Assembly: GCA_030549495.1 (NCBI GenBank)
Contig: JAUIRK010001052.1
Span: 1,116,001 to 1,180,000 of the forward strand
Length of the DNA: 64,000 bases
Direction: 5' to 3'
Source of the DNA: Nectonema munidae
Lineage: Eukaryota; Nematomorpha; Nectonematoida; Nectonematidae
In this document: positions 1 to 12,348 of the stretch, piece by piece
Position numbering within the stretch: the stretch's first letter is position 1
Layout: every line of letters starts with the position of its first letter
Made by a program: the position numbers and the translations under genes
The notes under the pieces: generated by a model
What the model was told of the DNA's origin: nothing
Databases searched by the model: none
The model's input: the letters and a program-made list of their open reading frames with translations, nothing else

Positions 1-694
1 TGAATAAAATTTAAATCATTTACATAATTTTAAGTTTTATTAAGCTATTCAAAAGGCAATCTTGATATAAAACTAAAACAAAATCTGAAATGTGTAATAA
101 GAGGTAGAGAGAATACTTTTTTTGTTCTCAAGAAAAAGTATCTTATACGGTTATGTGCTAAAAAGAATAACCGATTTAGCTTCCTGTAAAATTTTTGGAC
201 ACGTATGAATTCCTGGTTATGATCAACTATTTCTCAAATATGGAAGGACTGTCATATAATTTGGATTCAAAATCGATTAAAAAATATACATTTCAAATAT
301 CTATTTGAAGACATCTCATTACAACAAGAAAAGTAATATCGAAAATCAGTGACTGGCAAAAACAAGACTCTTAAATAATTGAAACAAAGATATCAAATTA
401 ATTCGACAATTAAGGATTTACACGAAAATAAACACACACCAATGACAGATTTAGTGCGGATGAAGCGATGCATTATTCGCCCCACCTCTTTCCTCTGAAT
501 TTGTGAGCATATTAATGTATACTTCAATCAAACTTTCTTTTATTTTGTAAAAAAGAAGGTTTGTCGAAAAGATGATATGGATTAATATTCTTTGTGTAAT
601 AGATTTATTAAATTTGTTTATGATGAAATTTAAAGTCCTCATTAAATTTATAATATATACGAAAGAGCATTAAAAAAAATAAAGAATTAACTTT
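1..694. other. AT-rich stretch, no gene seen
   Basis: Only short, compositionally unremarkable reading frames are present. No motif, RNA gene or clear repeat boundary was recognised on either strand. Confidence 0.5.
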
Positions 695-860
695 GTGTAT
701 AGAAGTATTACTCTAAATGGCAAAATACTAGGATTTGATATCACAAGGTCTCATGTTATATACATCATCGAATCTTTATTACACATGGTTCGATACAAGC
801 GGTGCAATTGTGCCTTCTCTATGCAAACATTCCTAGGTATCTTTAACTTTAGCTCAACCT
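695..860 (+). repeat. SINE copy, 3' half recognisable
   Basis: The core at about 784-850 (ATGGTTCGATACAAGCGG, then GCAATTGTGCCTTCTC, then a CTTTAAC tail) matches the copies at 8550, 34860 and, inverted, 6475. The 5' tRNA-like part is degenerate here. The 75-codon frame across it is an accident of the repeat. Confidence 0.6.
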
Positions 861-2939
861 GTAGAAGATTGATAATAAAAAATGGTATCCAGGGCATAAA
901 TTTTCATCCAGATCCATCCTGAGATAGACACATATCAAGTGTAAATGTAAGCAGAATTGTAATTGATAAAAAGCTCCTTTATGAGAAACGCGGACATTGG
1001 AGGGCGCTTAATTTTTTTTCCAGAAGCCAAAAATCGTAAGGCTCCCGTAGCGCATTGAGGAATTTGAACGAAGGGGACTGAAGGAATTTTCATAGGGTCA
1101 AATCTTTTTCCAAAGGGGGTGGCAAAAAGATTCGTAGAGGGCAAGGCCCAATTCTGGTTACCCGTCTTAATTACAATTTTACGTAAAAAATTAAATAGTG
1201 GATTACAGCCAAGCTTTCAACAAGCCTTTTTTCGTCTTTTATAAAAAATGGTCTCAAGTCATGTTTTAACTAAATAGCTCAAAAAATAGACTTTTAATTT
1301 GTATTTAAAATTCGTCCCTGGTCAAAACGTCTCAAAGGTGCTTAGTCACAACAGTTGAAAATCGAAACCACCGATGAGCAAAACTGCCGAAACTAAGTTC
1401 TCTAACTCTAGAGAAAAATTACGACGCCTCTAACTCTAACATTAATCCAAACTCTGATATTTAAAATAATTGAAATTAAAACATAAAACTCATACAATAG
1501 AAAATTTAAGTGAAACATTTTCAAGTAGAGGAATTTTGGTATTGAATAGTTGACAGTTTTGTTTATGTTAATTCATCAGTTTCGTAGCTAGAGAGTGTGC
1601 AGCCCACAGGACCAGTCAGAGACATTCCCCCAATGAAAATTTGTCCAGTTAATAATTAAAAAAAAAAGATTTCACCAGCTATTAAAATATTTTTCTGTAT
1701 TTTCAAATTGTTTGTAAGATGTCAATTAGTTAGTAAGGTTGATTAGTTAGGTAGATAGAAAATAGGTTATTTAGTTAATTAACATGTTAGTCGATTATTA
1801 CGCTAGTTAGTTACTAACTTATTTAATGGATTAATTAGTTAGTAGAATTAGTTAATTCGTTTTTTAGCTATTTGGGTAGAGAGCTTACTATACACCTTGA
1901 TAGTTTACATTTTGACCCTTTAAATTAAATTTTGTAATATTTTGGCATACAAGCATAAAATAGCATCGAATTTTACAAATAATAATTATTGTTTTTCAAT
2001 AAATGACAAAAGATATAATATGACTAAACAAATATAAAAACTTTTCCTTGTTTTTTAATTAAAAGTTAAATTTATGAAAAATTAAATATATAACTAACTT
2101 ATAAAAAATATTTTTATAATAATTTTTTAAAAAAATATGCTTTTAAAGTTTATTTAAAAAGATATAAATTTTATATTTTATTTGTTTGGCCAGTTAGTTA
2201 TTAATTTTTTTATTATCTTTAAAAAAGCTCTCCACAAAAACAACATTTGCAAGTGACTCCTGTTTAAATTCTTAATGAGTTTGAGTCTAAATAGCTTGTA
2301 TGCTAAAAAGCTACGTTAAATAAATTTAAATATACTTTATTTAAAATTCATAGAACATTAAAAATCTCGATTGCTTTTACTTAACAAGCCTAGCAAAAAA
2401 CATCTAGAATCATCGATTTATTGATATGCAAATAATAATAATAATCAATCACAGAATCCAAGTCAGAGAACGACCGTTGTAAGACGTAAACATCTTTAAC
2501 TATGTTAGAGATGCCAATTTTGATTATTTGGGAATAACTATATATAGCCAAACTAACTATTTTGCTATTATTTTGGAATTAGCTGTTTTGGATAAGTTTT
2601 TGAATGGTTGTTTTATATCAAGTAATAGAATAGTCGACATTAGTGTTTTTGTTATCAATGGCAGTGTAATTTTGAACAATATATATTCAGGAAACTTTTC
2701 ATACTGTTAGCCGCTGTTAAAAAAACAAGAACTTATTCTTTTAAATTTGTATTTATCCATTCTTTCGAGTTACAGGAGCAAACAATGTAAACGTTTCAAT
2801 TTCTGAAACTATATTTTTTAAAATAAGATTATAGAACAGAGGCTCCACATTATTTAAAACGGGTGGAATACCTTTGCTTTTCCCAATAATGGAATAATTT
2901 ATTTTAAAATTTTTTAAATATCAATATTTATTATTTTAA
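861..2939. other. No gene; AT-rich with TTAGTTAG-type simple sequence
   Basis: About 935-1145 is less AT-rich but has no recognisable protein or RNA. About 1720-1870 is an irregular array of (T)TAGTTAG words. The rest is AT-rich sequence without features I can name. Confidence 0.45.
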
Positions 2940-5233
2940 AAAGAAAGACGAAACGATCATTTATGACCGTTTTTTTTTGAAAGAACTTATCTATATATAA
3001 TAAAATTTAATTTAAAATATGTGTTTATTTATATGTAATTTGACATAAAATAGGTCATAAAAGACAACACTTTTTTTTTATTAAGACATTTTTGTAGATA
3101 GACCTAGAATGACTGAAGCCGTCATTTTTGACCGATTGCTAACTACCGTAACATATATCAACAAATCACACAGAAAAATAACAAATTATTTATCTTTTCA
3201 ATACTTTTTGGCCTTGATTGTTTCGCAATATATGGCGAGAATAATTCTTCTGCAATTGAGCAGGTTGCTTTATCATTTATTAACATTTTCTCTGGCATTG
3301 AATACTTTCAAGGTATAAACTTATATCATATCTATATTTTTATTCAGGATTATATTCAAAACTCAATAGTTTTCAAAATATTTTATTCAAGGATATCTTT
3401 TTTGAATTTCAATTCTTCGTGCTACTTTTGAATTATTTGAGCACATAAAAAAAAGAATTTTACTTCAAGTAAAATTTCATAAAATGGATACTTCTGATTT
3501 CTCGTCCTCATCAGATACAAATGAAAGTTTTGATGAAAAAAATTCGTCTTCATCTATCTATGAAAGTGATGACGAAACTGAAAGCGAATCTTCAGTAAAG
3601 GTAAATTATAATCAAAATTATATTCTAGCAAAATCCAATTTTCGATGGTTTTTTCAAAAATGTCTTTTTTCGAAAAAAACTAAAGAAAATATTTTTAAAT
3701 CTCGTCCAGACCCAACAATATTTGCGAAAAGGCACATTGAATGTGCAAGACCTATGTCAGTCTTTACTTTACTTTTTGATTCATTTATGCTAAAACAAGT
3801 TCAAAAATACACAACATTACACGGAAAACCTAACAATCCTAATTTTGATGTTTTTAATGATGACTTGCTTTCTTTTATTGGTCTACAGTATGTAAGAGGA
3901 TTTATGATTGCTAAAAACACGCCTACCACTTATTTATGGAATAAAGAATGGGGTCCTCCTCTCTTCTCAAACACAATGAGATGTGACAAATTCAAAAGTA
4001 CAAGGAAGCATCTAAGATTTGATCATTTTTTATCAAGACTTCAAAAGAAATATAAAGATCATTTTCTTCCTATATACGTGAAATTTGGAAGCGTTTTATT
4101 TAGAATTCACAAGCTAGTTTTATTCCCAATGAAAACCTTACGATTGACGAGCAACTTTTCCCGTGTAAATCAAGATGTCCCTTTATTCAATATATGGCTT
4201 CAAAACCAGATAAATTTGGGATAAAATTTTGGTGTCTTGCAGATAAAAAGTCCAAGTATGTGTGTAACTCTATTCCCTACCTTGGCAAAATAGGACTAAA
4301 GACTCTAACGTTTCTCTACCTTTACATGTATGTACTTCTCTAATGTCTCCTTTCTCGAACTGGGGGTGTAATGTTACAGTTGACAATTTTTTTTACTTCC
4401 CTTGAACTGACTGAAAAATTCATGAGTAAAAGCACTACAATAGTTTGCACTATTAGAAAAAAACAGGAGAGAAATTCTAGAAAACGAAATGAAGAAATAA
4501 CTCCTTTACACTAAGTATGATTCTTTTTACTGAATCCGAATGTAGTTTAACTCTTTATAAAGTTAAGAAAAAGAAGGTTGTACACCCTCTAAGTTCAATT
4601 TATAAAATCTTAGAAATAAATTAAAGTCATCGTAAAAAACTCCCAGAAAGAATAGCGTATTGTAAACACACGAAATATGGTGTAGATATCATGGATCAAA
4701 TGGCAAGGTATTCAACATATAAAACAGAATCTAGACTCTAGAAGATGGCCTGTTGCTGTATTTTTCAATATGTTGGATCTACTGGCAATCAATTCATGGA
4801 TTTTATATAAAGAAGTCACTAAAGAAGAAATAACGCGTAGAAAATTTTTTACAAAAGTTAGTACCAGAACTTTGCATTCTGCTAAAGAAAGTGAAGTTGT
4901 TCTAAAAAGTATTGATGAACCAAGTTCGTCCAAGGGAAAGCAATGGAATTTCGCAAAGTGTAAAAACAAATCAAACAATATGTGCTGTAATTGTAAAGTC
5001 ACTTGCTGTGGAAAGCATATTGGAAAAAAAGTTACAAATGTTGTTTGCAAGAAAAGTACCCACCCTGTCAGAATAATCATCATAATAATAAAATATTCAA
5101 ATTCTTTAAATAAAAGCTTTTACTTTATTCTGATTGTTAGTCTTTTATTAGTTCCCAAAACATAGGAAAACATAGAGGTCATTTTTGAGCGCGTAGTCTT
5201 TCTAAGAAGTCACTTTTTGCCGTCTTTCTAGTG
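2940..5233 (+). mobile_element. Degenerate piggyBac-family DNA transposon
   Basis: The element is bounded by TTAA on both sides (2936-2939 and 5234-5237), the target of piggyBac transposases. The right end read inward is CACTAGAAAGACGG, close to the classic piggyBac terminus CCCTAGAAAGATA. The left end reads AAAGAAAGACG and has apparently lost about two bases. A subterminal word like CATTTTTGACCG recurs near 2955, 3120 and 5180. The interior carries a broken transposase gene. About 2.3 kb is a normal size for the family. I see the TTAA, the shared AGAAAGACG and the transposase; that this is one insertion and not two is inferred. Confidence 0.75.
3484..5095 (+). pseudogene. piggyBac transposase, broken
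   Basis: The gene starts at an ATG with an acidic, Ser-rich N-terminus, as in other piggyBac transposases. The DDE_Tnp_1_7-type core follows, with LLSFIGLQYVRGF and TYLWNKEWGPPLFSNTM. After about 4125 the homologous reading moves to another frame, showing NLTIDEQLF (the region of the first catalytic Asp) and ASKPDKFGIKFW. Near 4690 there is GVDIMDQMARY, the family's conserved late Asp block. The last part, about 4930-5060, is a Cys-rich tail (CCNCKVTCCGKH) matching the C-terminal zinc-binding domain. The 246-codon first frame covers less than half of a normal transposase of about 580 residues. Several frame changes lie between the blocks, so this copy cannot make an active enzyme. Confidence 0.85.
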
Positions 5234-5237
5234 TTAA

Positions 5238-6474
5238 ATTGTCACCGTGTTAACTTGATTTTCTCAAAAATCCAAAATATAGATTTCTCACATATATACA
5301 TAAATGAATTTTTTAGTGGGACTATACAAATTTCATTTTTCAGACATTAAAAAATTTCACTATCTCTAAATGCCATCTATGTGCGCATCTGTTTATATAA
5401 GGTCATTGGAATAAATCGAACTTTCAAGTTCTTTTCATGTCAAATAGACATTTAGAGCTAAAAATGCAATTTTTTTCTATTTCTTATGGTTAAAAATAAA
5501 ATTATTGTTATATTTGTTTCAAATAAATTCTATCTCAAAATATATAAGGAAATATAATCCTAAACTAATAGCTATGCAAATAACTAAAAAAAGGCTATAA
5601 ATTACTAACTAACTAAAATAAAAAATTAAAATTTTTTTTTTGATTTATAGAGTGCTATTTTGGAAGGGGATTTCTGAACAACATCATATATATGAGTGAA
5701 AAACTAATTAAGAAAGTAGCCCATATGAAAAATCCACAACTAATCCTAAAATTTCAACTCTAAAACTATTGGAATTATTTATATAAGTCTTATGACTTGA
5801 GTTGAAGAAAGAAAAAACAGCTCTGTAAATTTTGAAGTACAAAAAGAAATGGAAAAAGAGGAAATTCAAGATGATTTATTAAATGTGAAAGCATTTTTCT
5901 TATTAAAATCGAAAACAATATCTTCGCAATTTTGAAAGGAAAATTAACTACTTCAAAATTGTCTATTTCAAGGAATAAATTTTTATACAAATTACTTTTT
6001 TGTCAAAATAAAAACGTTTATTCCTTTGATTTTTTTTAGAAAATACCAATTTTCAACCAAAACAGTTCCCTGCGGGACATGAATATCTGCTACGGAATCT
6101 GCAAGTGTTGGTATGTAAATAGATCAAGTTTTTAAAAAAAATTGAAAGACAGATCGATTAGGATATGCTCTGGTAAAATGAGATTAGTTTCATAAAAGTG
6201 TCTGAGGAAATAATCATAGAACACAGGCTAAAATTTTTCACTCAAGAATTTAAATTAAAACATAAAAGCAGGAATATATTGATGGTTTGTTGCTATGTTT
6301 TAAGTTAAGGCTTTCGCTCTATTAGTCTTAACTTCTTACGGGTAAGGAAGCAGCTGTAAAATTTGTTCCCGAATTTGTCAAATCTGTTTATCATGAAAAT
6401 TAAAGTCCTTATTAAATTTACAATATATACGAAAGAGCATTTGAAATGTATGCAAAACACATCTCCAAAAACAC
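5238..6474. other. No gene seen
   Basis: AT-rich sequence after the piggyBac. Reading frames of 60-66 codons show no motif. About 6365-6440 resembles 600-670 (GAAATTAAAGTCC, then ATATATACGAAAGAGCAT), a dispersed repeat that abuts SINE sequence in both places. Confidence 0.45.
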
Positions 6475-6541
6475 TCTTCATAGGTAGAGGTACAGTGGGG
6501 TGTTTTCATCGAGAAAGCACAATTTCGCCACTTGTATCGAA
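6475..6541 (-). repeat. SINE fragment, inverted
   Basis: Read on the minus strand this gives TTCGATACAAGTGGCG, then AATTGTGCTTTCTCGATG and a CTCTACCTA tail, the same 3' half of the SINE seen at 8550 and 34860. The tRNA-like head is missing. Confidence 0.65.
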
Positions 6542-6869
6542 ATGATTACTTTAAACGTTTATTAACGCGGATTTTGAATTATTTTATCCCCTTTTTATCT
6601 CATTAAAATGTAATAATTCTTTCCTTTTATTTAAATAAAGCCTTATTTTTCCCATTTTAGTCTCATCTTTTGACAAAAAAGATGAAAGTAAATTTGTAGA
6701 TCAAAATTAGACAATGAAAATTATAATCTGGGAAATTCACTAATCAGGAAAGATGCGAATCCCAAGCATTTCGAACTAGTGAAATGGAATTTATTTTGCT
6801 CTCTGCAACTAATTTGAGAAATACATGACAATTACTAGACGACCTAAAGCAAAAACGTCAAGTTCAAGA

Positions 6870-7491
6870 GATCTGTCGGAAAACAATGAAAGAACTTTAT
6901 GTATTACGTCTACTAAAATCTAATCTTCCAAATAACTCGGAACAACTTCTGCTAAAAATTTACAAAGCCTTCATAAGATGTCATATAGAATATGCCTCAA
7001 TCCTATTGTGTGGAGCCGGAAAAGTCTTAACAAATTGTTTAGAATCGCTACAACGCCGTGCAATTCGTATAATTATTGGTCTTCGCTCCCGAGACGTAGT
7101 TACTCAAGATCTTTATAATCTTCTAGGACTCGATAAATTACAGTTTAGACGCAATTTCTCACTTGCTTGCATTGGTTACAAATACTATCATGGTAACTGT
7201 CCATTAGCACTAATGCCTTTTGTCCCTCATCAGAAAAGTGTACCCCACAGAATACGTCACCATACTTACGTTAATTGTAATACCTTAACTTTCTCGTCGA
7301 CTTTCTCCGATAAATTTCCTCTTACACTTTTCCTCAAATGCTCAATACGCTCACCTCTGATTGCTTGCAACAACAATCTAATCTTAATGCTTTTAAGACT
7401 TACCTCACCACTCAGAGTGAAAATAATTCGTTTTCACACTTTCCTCACATCATATAGAATGTTTTATAACCATTTTCCAACGGTCATATGA
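6870..7491 (+). mobile_element. LINE fragment: C-terminal part of ORF2
   Basis: The 201-codon frame starting at 6886 looks like the region after the reverse transcriptase of a Jockey/CR1-like non-LTR element. IYKAFIRCHIEYASILLCG is the common 'Y..f....leYa...wg' block after the palm, and LESLQRRAIRIIIGL follows at the usual spacing. The catalytic palm is absent, as expected for a 5'-truncated insertion. The element is a different copy, and apparently a different family, from the LINE at 20.4-24.7 kb. The last 50 or so codons do not resemble the family and may be out of frame. About 6542-6869 upstream holds nothing I recognise. Confidence 0.75.
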
Positions 7492-7845
7492 TCATGGTAT
7501 AAATAAAAATGTTTAATGAATAAATACAAATTTACCTCTACCTCGGCTCGCCCCTCTCCATCTCTCGCCATCAACTCCCATATATTGAAGTAAATATTTT
7601 TAATACTTATAATCATTTTTTCAATAAATTTTTTTGGTTACAATTTATAGTCAATGGCATAATAATTCCCATTTATAGGCTTCGTTTGCCTAAATAAAAT
7701 TTTTCATTTCCAATAAGTTTATTACAAAAATATGGAAAAATTGTACATTCAAAAATTTATAGAAGCTGAAAAAAAGTTATTTCAACTTTTTCTTGTCGAA
7801 TACTACGGAATTAATATTTTGCCACATAATACAACCCTTGACGAG

Positions 7846-7899
<54 letters not shown>
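7846..7899. repeat. (TAC)18 microsatellite
   Basis: Eighteen uninterrupted TAC units. The poly-Tyr, poly-Val and poly-Ser frames over it are artefacts of the repeat. Confidence 0.97.
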
Positions 7900-7921
7900 C
7901 AAAAAGGAGAATGTTATAGAC

Positions 7922-8201
7922 CAGTGATTCCAAACCTTTTTTATTCGAGGGACCCCGTACACCAAAATTATTGCGAGTTAAACTTCTTAAAAGAATGTGC
8001 AGAAAATTCATCAGTATTTGTCAAATTTTAATCTCTTGATCAAAGCTATCTATATTCATCAAAAAAGAGACCTCTTTCTCACATTTTTTTAATCTAGCGG
8101 ATAAAGAAAAAAAGTCGATTTTTAAAAATAAAGAGATGCTTCGGTCTATAATAATCCTTCACTGACCCCCAGGGGTCCGTGGACCATATGTTAGGAACCA
8201 G
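7922..8201. mobile_element. Possible hAT-type MITE
   Basis: The left end reads CAGTGATTCCAAACC and the right end, read inward, CTGGTTCCTAAC. Inside lie GAGGGACCCCGTA and GGGGTCCGTGG. This is the layout of the common 'CAGTG-TTCC-AACC' hAT MITEs. No clear 8-bp target duplication was found, so the ends are approximate. Confidence 0.4.
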
Positions 8202-8549
8202 GGGCGCACATCCTCAAAAGTATTAGGGGGAGTGGCGATTTTTTTTGCAATTTTCAAAATTACTGGACTGGAAATACTACGGGAGAACAAATATTCAAGC
8301 AATCCTTTAGAAAAGAATGTATTCAGCTCATACCTACATTTATAAGACAACTTTATATTTTTTTACAAAATTGGTGAAATTTAGCGAAAATATTTTAATT
8401 AAATTTACATATCGCATATACACTAGTTTAAATAATTCCAAAATTGTTGGGGAGAGGTTGAATAGGCTTTTCTTTTGAAAATGAACAGCATAATATAGCT
8501 TAAGTTTTTTGAAAACTAATTTGACGCATCTCCTACATAGTATACTCTA

Positions 8550-8693
8550 TGGGTGGCATGGCAGGTTGGTTGAGATGGAAGCCTCTGGGTTCGATTCCTC
8601 ATCGATACCAATTTGTTCATAGTTTGACATAAGCGGTACATCAGTGCCTTGTCAATGAAAACACACCCACGGTACCTTTATCTTACCTTTTAC
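8550..8693 (+). repeat. tRNA-derived SINE copy
   Basis: The head has an A-box-like stretch (GGTTGGTTGAGATGG) and a B-box-like GGTTCGATTCC. The shared body follows (CATAGTTTGACATAAGCGG, then a TGCCTTGTCAATGAAAACA block), with a TACC/TTTACC tail. The pol III-like head and shared body define the family. Confidence 0.75.
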
Positions 8694-9788
8694 TCAAAAT
8701 TGAAAAATTTGCTACATAATTAACATAAGAGAGAAAGGAGGCAAAATAAACTAATAAACAATTTTCACTATTTTAAAATGAAACTCTCTGTTCTCAGAAT
8801 AATTTCAAAATAATAGGAGGCATAAAAAATGAGATAGTTTATTTGATATTTTCAAGTTTTCATAAGCCAACGTGGAGTAGCCAACCCTTATAGGGTGATT
8901 TGGTAACGCTTGTATTTTTTACATTTTGTAAGGAATCATAGTATACAAAAAATCGGAGTTTAATCACTTTTCATAAAATTATTTAAGTCTAAGAACACAA
9001 AATCATTAAAAAACTATTTAAACAAACAAATCATAAAAATCATAGTATACGAGAACAAGAAAATCATTCCGTTTTTTGACTATTTCTCTGTTTACAAATA
9101 AAATTCTGACAGCTGTCATAAATAGATCAAGTACATTTTTAACAACTGAAACATTTTATTTTGATATTATATTTTATTATAATAATCAACAAATTTTCTT
9201 TAAAAAAATGATTTAATTAATTATGCACAGTGTTACTTACAAAATTTAACAATTGAACATTATAAAAAATATCTCTGCTCTAATATTAAACAAATAGAGT
9301 ATTTTTGCATAGCTAGTCAAAATATTCATTCCCAAATAGCTATTGAAAAATATTTCTTGACTTGAAAAAATTAAAGTTTTCAAATGTTACAAAATGTAGC
9401 AAACGTACTGAAAGATTAAGTGACTTTTGTTGAAAAAAATATTTAACGCAAGTCTGACTATTTTCCTCTCATTTATAAACAAAGAAATTTTCATTTTTGC
9501 AAAATGTTTGGTGTATTGATGGAACTAAATTTTTACCAAAAATATCTGTGATTAATTTGAATAGTTGAACTTTGGTATCATCAAAACAGGTTCTGAAAAT
9601 ATTGAACTTATATATTCCGCTAAAAACTAGTTTTTAATGAGATAAAATAGAATTATTTTTATTTAACTCTAAATACAAACTAGAGAGAAGAGAGCTTGAG
9701 TGAAAGAAGAGAGCTTGAATGAGAAGAAAGATTGAATGAGAGAAGAGAGAAGTCTGCATTCCCTTTTTTATTCTCTTATCTTAGATTA
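8694..9788. other. No gene seen
   Basis: AT-rich sequence. About 9690-9770 is GA-rich (repeated GAGAGAAGAGAG-type words) just outside the transposon that starts at 9789. Confidence 0.45.
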
Positions 9789-12218
9789 CACTGGTCAACA
9801 CAATATTTTTGGCAGGCAAAGTGAGACTGGTTTCTGGGGTTTTCAAGGGCGCTGAATCCGAATCTGACATTTGTTTTTTCAAGTTGGCTCTAGTTTTGGA
9901 GATATCACAGGGGGGTCGTTCGTCTGAAATCACCCATTCGCGACCATAACTAAACGTACAAAAAACGGCTAAATAGTGCAAAAATGTCAGATATTGATTT
10001 TTATGATAATCTAAAACCACAAAGACAGTGTAAAATCTCAATCTAACAAGTTAAGTTAGATATAACATCATTTCATTTATCCTATAATAACTGAACACTT
10101 TTCATAGATTTCGAGAATATACAAAAAATTTGCTAAAAATTTACTGAATTTTAATGCAAAGCATTTATTATACACTAGATTCTTAGTTACAATGAACACA
10201 CAAAACAATATTTTATTCACAAAAGTGAAATTGACGTTTATACGATTTTCGCTTGTGAGCAACTTTCGGACAGTCTCTCAAAAGGTTCCAGCAGTAGTCT
10301 GCCATCATGTGCTCATCCCATTTGCCTTGATACCTCTCTTCCATTGTTTTGATGTCTTGATGGAATCTCTCCTTGCTCCTCACTGTAATCACCAAGATTA
10401 CCAGGAAATCTGTCGAGGTGGCTAAACAAGAAATGAACTTTAATGCTCACATTTGCCCCTAGTTTTTCGTATGCAGTAAGCATCTTACGGACCAATTGCT
10501 TGTAATTATCAGCTTTGTGATTTCCCAAAAAGTTTGTCACTACATCTGTGAAGGACACCCAAGCATTTAACTCAACCCTGTTCATATGATTAGTGAAGTC
10601 AGAATCCCTCATGAGCGTTCGAATCTGAGGTCCATCGAAGATGCCACCTTTAGCTTTTTCGATGGAAAGACCTGGAAATTGCCTGCATATGTACTTGAAG
10701 CAATCCCCATCTTTGTTCAACGCCTTAACAAACTGCTTCATGAGCCCTAGTTTTATGTGCAATGGAGGGAAGATGATTCTATCCCTGGGTACCAAAGGCT
10801 CATTGATGACGTTGGCTGTGCCGACTTCGAGACTTTCTCGTTCTGGCCAGTTCTCCCTTCTCCAGTGCTGGTTTCTTGCTCTGCTATCCCACAAACAAAG
10901 AAAGCAGGGATACTTTGTGTACCCACTTTGCTGACCAAGCAGAAAATTCACCATTTTCAAGTCCACACAAATCAGCCATTTATGAGTGTTGTAATTTAGT
11001 TTTTCAAGAACAAATTGGATACCATCATACTCTTCTTTCATCTTGGTAGAATGGCCAATTGGTACAGGAGCAAACTTATTGCCATTATGCAAAAGTACAA
11101 CTTTTAGACTTGATTTCGAGCTATCTATAAAGAGACGCCAATCTGCTGGGTCATATGACGAGATCCCCATGCAGTTAAGAAGTGCAGAAACGTCATTACA
11201 AAAGACCAGGTCATCTTCTTTAGAAAAGAAACGAAGCAAGCTGCCTTCCCTTGTCCTATAGTATGTTACTTTTGTGCCAGAATCAAGAATGTTTTTCTCT
11301 TGGAGTCGTGATGCAAGAACTTCAGACTGCTCCTTCGACAAACAAAGGTCTCGCACTAGGTCATTAAGTTCAGATTGATTGAAAAGCTGAGGGCCATTTG
11401 AGGGTTCTTCATAGTCACTACAGCTATCACCACTTGATATTGAAAGATCAGCTGGAATCTCTTCGGTTTCATCGATTTCAGGCAGACTGGTGAAAACAGG
11501 CACAGGTAGATCCTCAGAGTGCGCAACAGGACGGATAGCAGAATCCAGGCTCGGATACTGCCAATTTGCTTTCTTGTGCTTGTTAAACCCCGTCATATCA
11601 TTGATACAGAAGTAGCAGTCATCAAAATGATTCTTGGGCTCTCTCCACACCATTGGTACAGCAAACTTCAACTTCAGCTTACCATTGGTCCAACCGCGGA
11701 GACTTTCTACACAGGTTTTGCACACCATATGTGGGGCCCAAGACTTATCTTGGTCACCTAGTTTCATATCGAAGTATGCTTTGTACGCCCTCTTGACAAA
11801 GTCTGTAATATTCCTCTTTTGTTGTGCCATCATATACTGTCCACAGATGTAACAAAAGACATCCGGTTCATATCTACAACGTCTTTTAGAAGAACTCATT
11901 TTCTCTCTGGAACTCATTTTCAACTCTGGAATAAAAAAGGAAAAGAATTAAAAAGAAAATTCTTAAATACTGTTTTAAAAACACTACATACATAATAATT
12001 ATTATGTATTTTCTGATATTATTATTTACTGCTTCTATATTGAAGTATTTCAGGAAGAATTTTAGCAGTTTAGGCTTATTTGAGGCTATCAGTATCTTCT
12101 AAACTAGAGCCAATCAGACAAAACCAATGTTATATTCGTAATCAGCGACCTTCAAAACCCCAGAAAACACTCCTAGATGGTCTGCCAAAGAAAAAAAATA
12201 AAAATTTGTTGACCAGTG
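9789..12218 (-). mobile_element. DNA transposon with ~110-bp inverted ends, family not named
   Basis: The ends are inverted copies beginning CACTGGTCAACA (9789-about 9896 and about 12102-12218). Inside them the blocks TTTCTGGGGTTTT, GCGCTGA/TCGCTGA and TTGGCTCTAGTTT are shared in order, with mismatches and small gaps. TTA flanks both sides and may be a 3-bp target duplication. The only large ORF lies inside on the minus strand. I know this protein type as one repeated many times in arthropod genomes, but I cannot give it a superfamily name. A second, badly decayed copy lies at 53815-55370. The inverted ends and multiple copies show that it is mobile; the mechanism is inferred. Confidence 0.8.
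10213..11923 (-). pseudogene. Putative transposase of the 9789-12218 element, one frameshift
   Basis: The ORF starts at the ATG at 11923, 180 bases inside the inverted end. Residues about 24-70 form a ZAD-like Cys pattern (CYICGQY, later CKTCVESLRGW), followed by CYFC at about 103. The middle has LFIDSSKSSLKVVLLHNG, then ICVDLKMVNFLLG and KYPCFLCLWDSR, and late on HFLFSHLDRFPGNLGDYSEE. Two Asp-bearing blocks and a late Glu-rich block would suit a DDE/RNase-H-fold transposase, but that assignment is inference. The 536-codon frame runs to 10313. The family's expected C-terminus (ERFHQDIKTMEERYQGKW, then MMADYCWNLLRDC) lies in another frame ending at 10213, so there is one frameshift near 10395. 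Otherwise the gene looks whole, which suggests recent activity. Confidence 0.75.
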
Positions 12219-12348
12219 TTATTATCATGTATTCGAATGATCATTACATCCTATAATGCGATCATCATACATGTTTTATAAACAAGCAGCAACTCTTACT
12301 TATAGGAAATTATTTGGGGGGGGGGGGCGAAGTCATGATGGTGTTGCA

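Noticed and set aside
7732-8031. Poly-Tyr, poly-Val and poly-Ser reading frames
   Set aside because: All arise from the (TAC)18 microsatellite read in different frames and strands.
10641-11852. Several plus-strand frames of 70-97 codons
   Set aside because: They are antisense shadows of the transposon ORF at 10213-11923.
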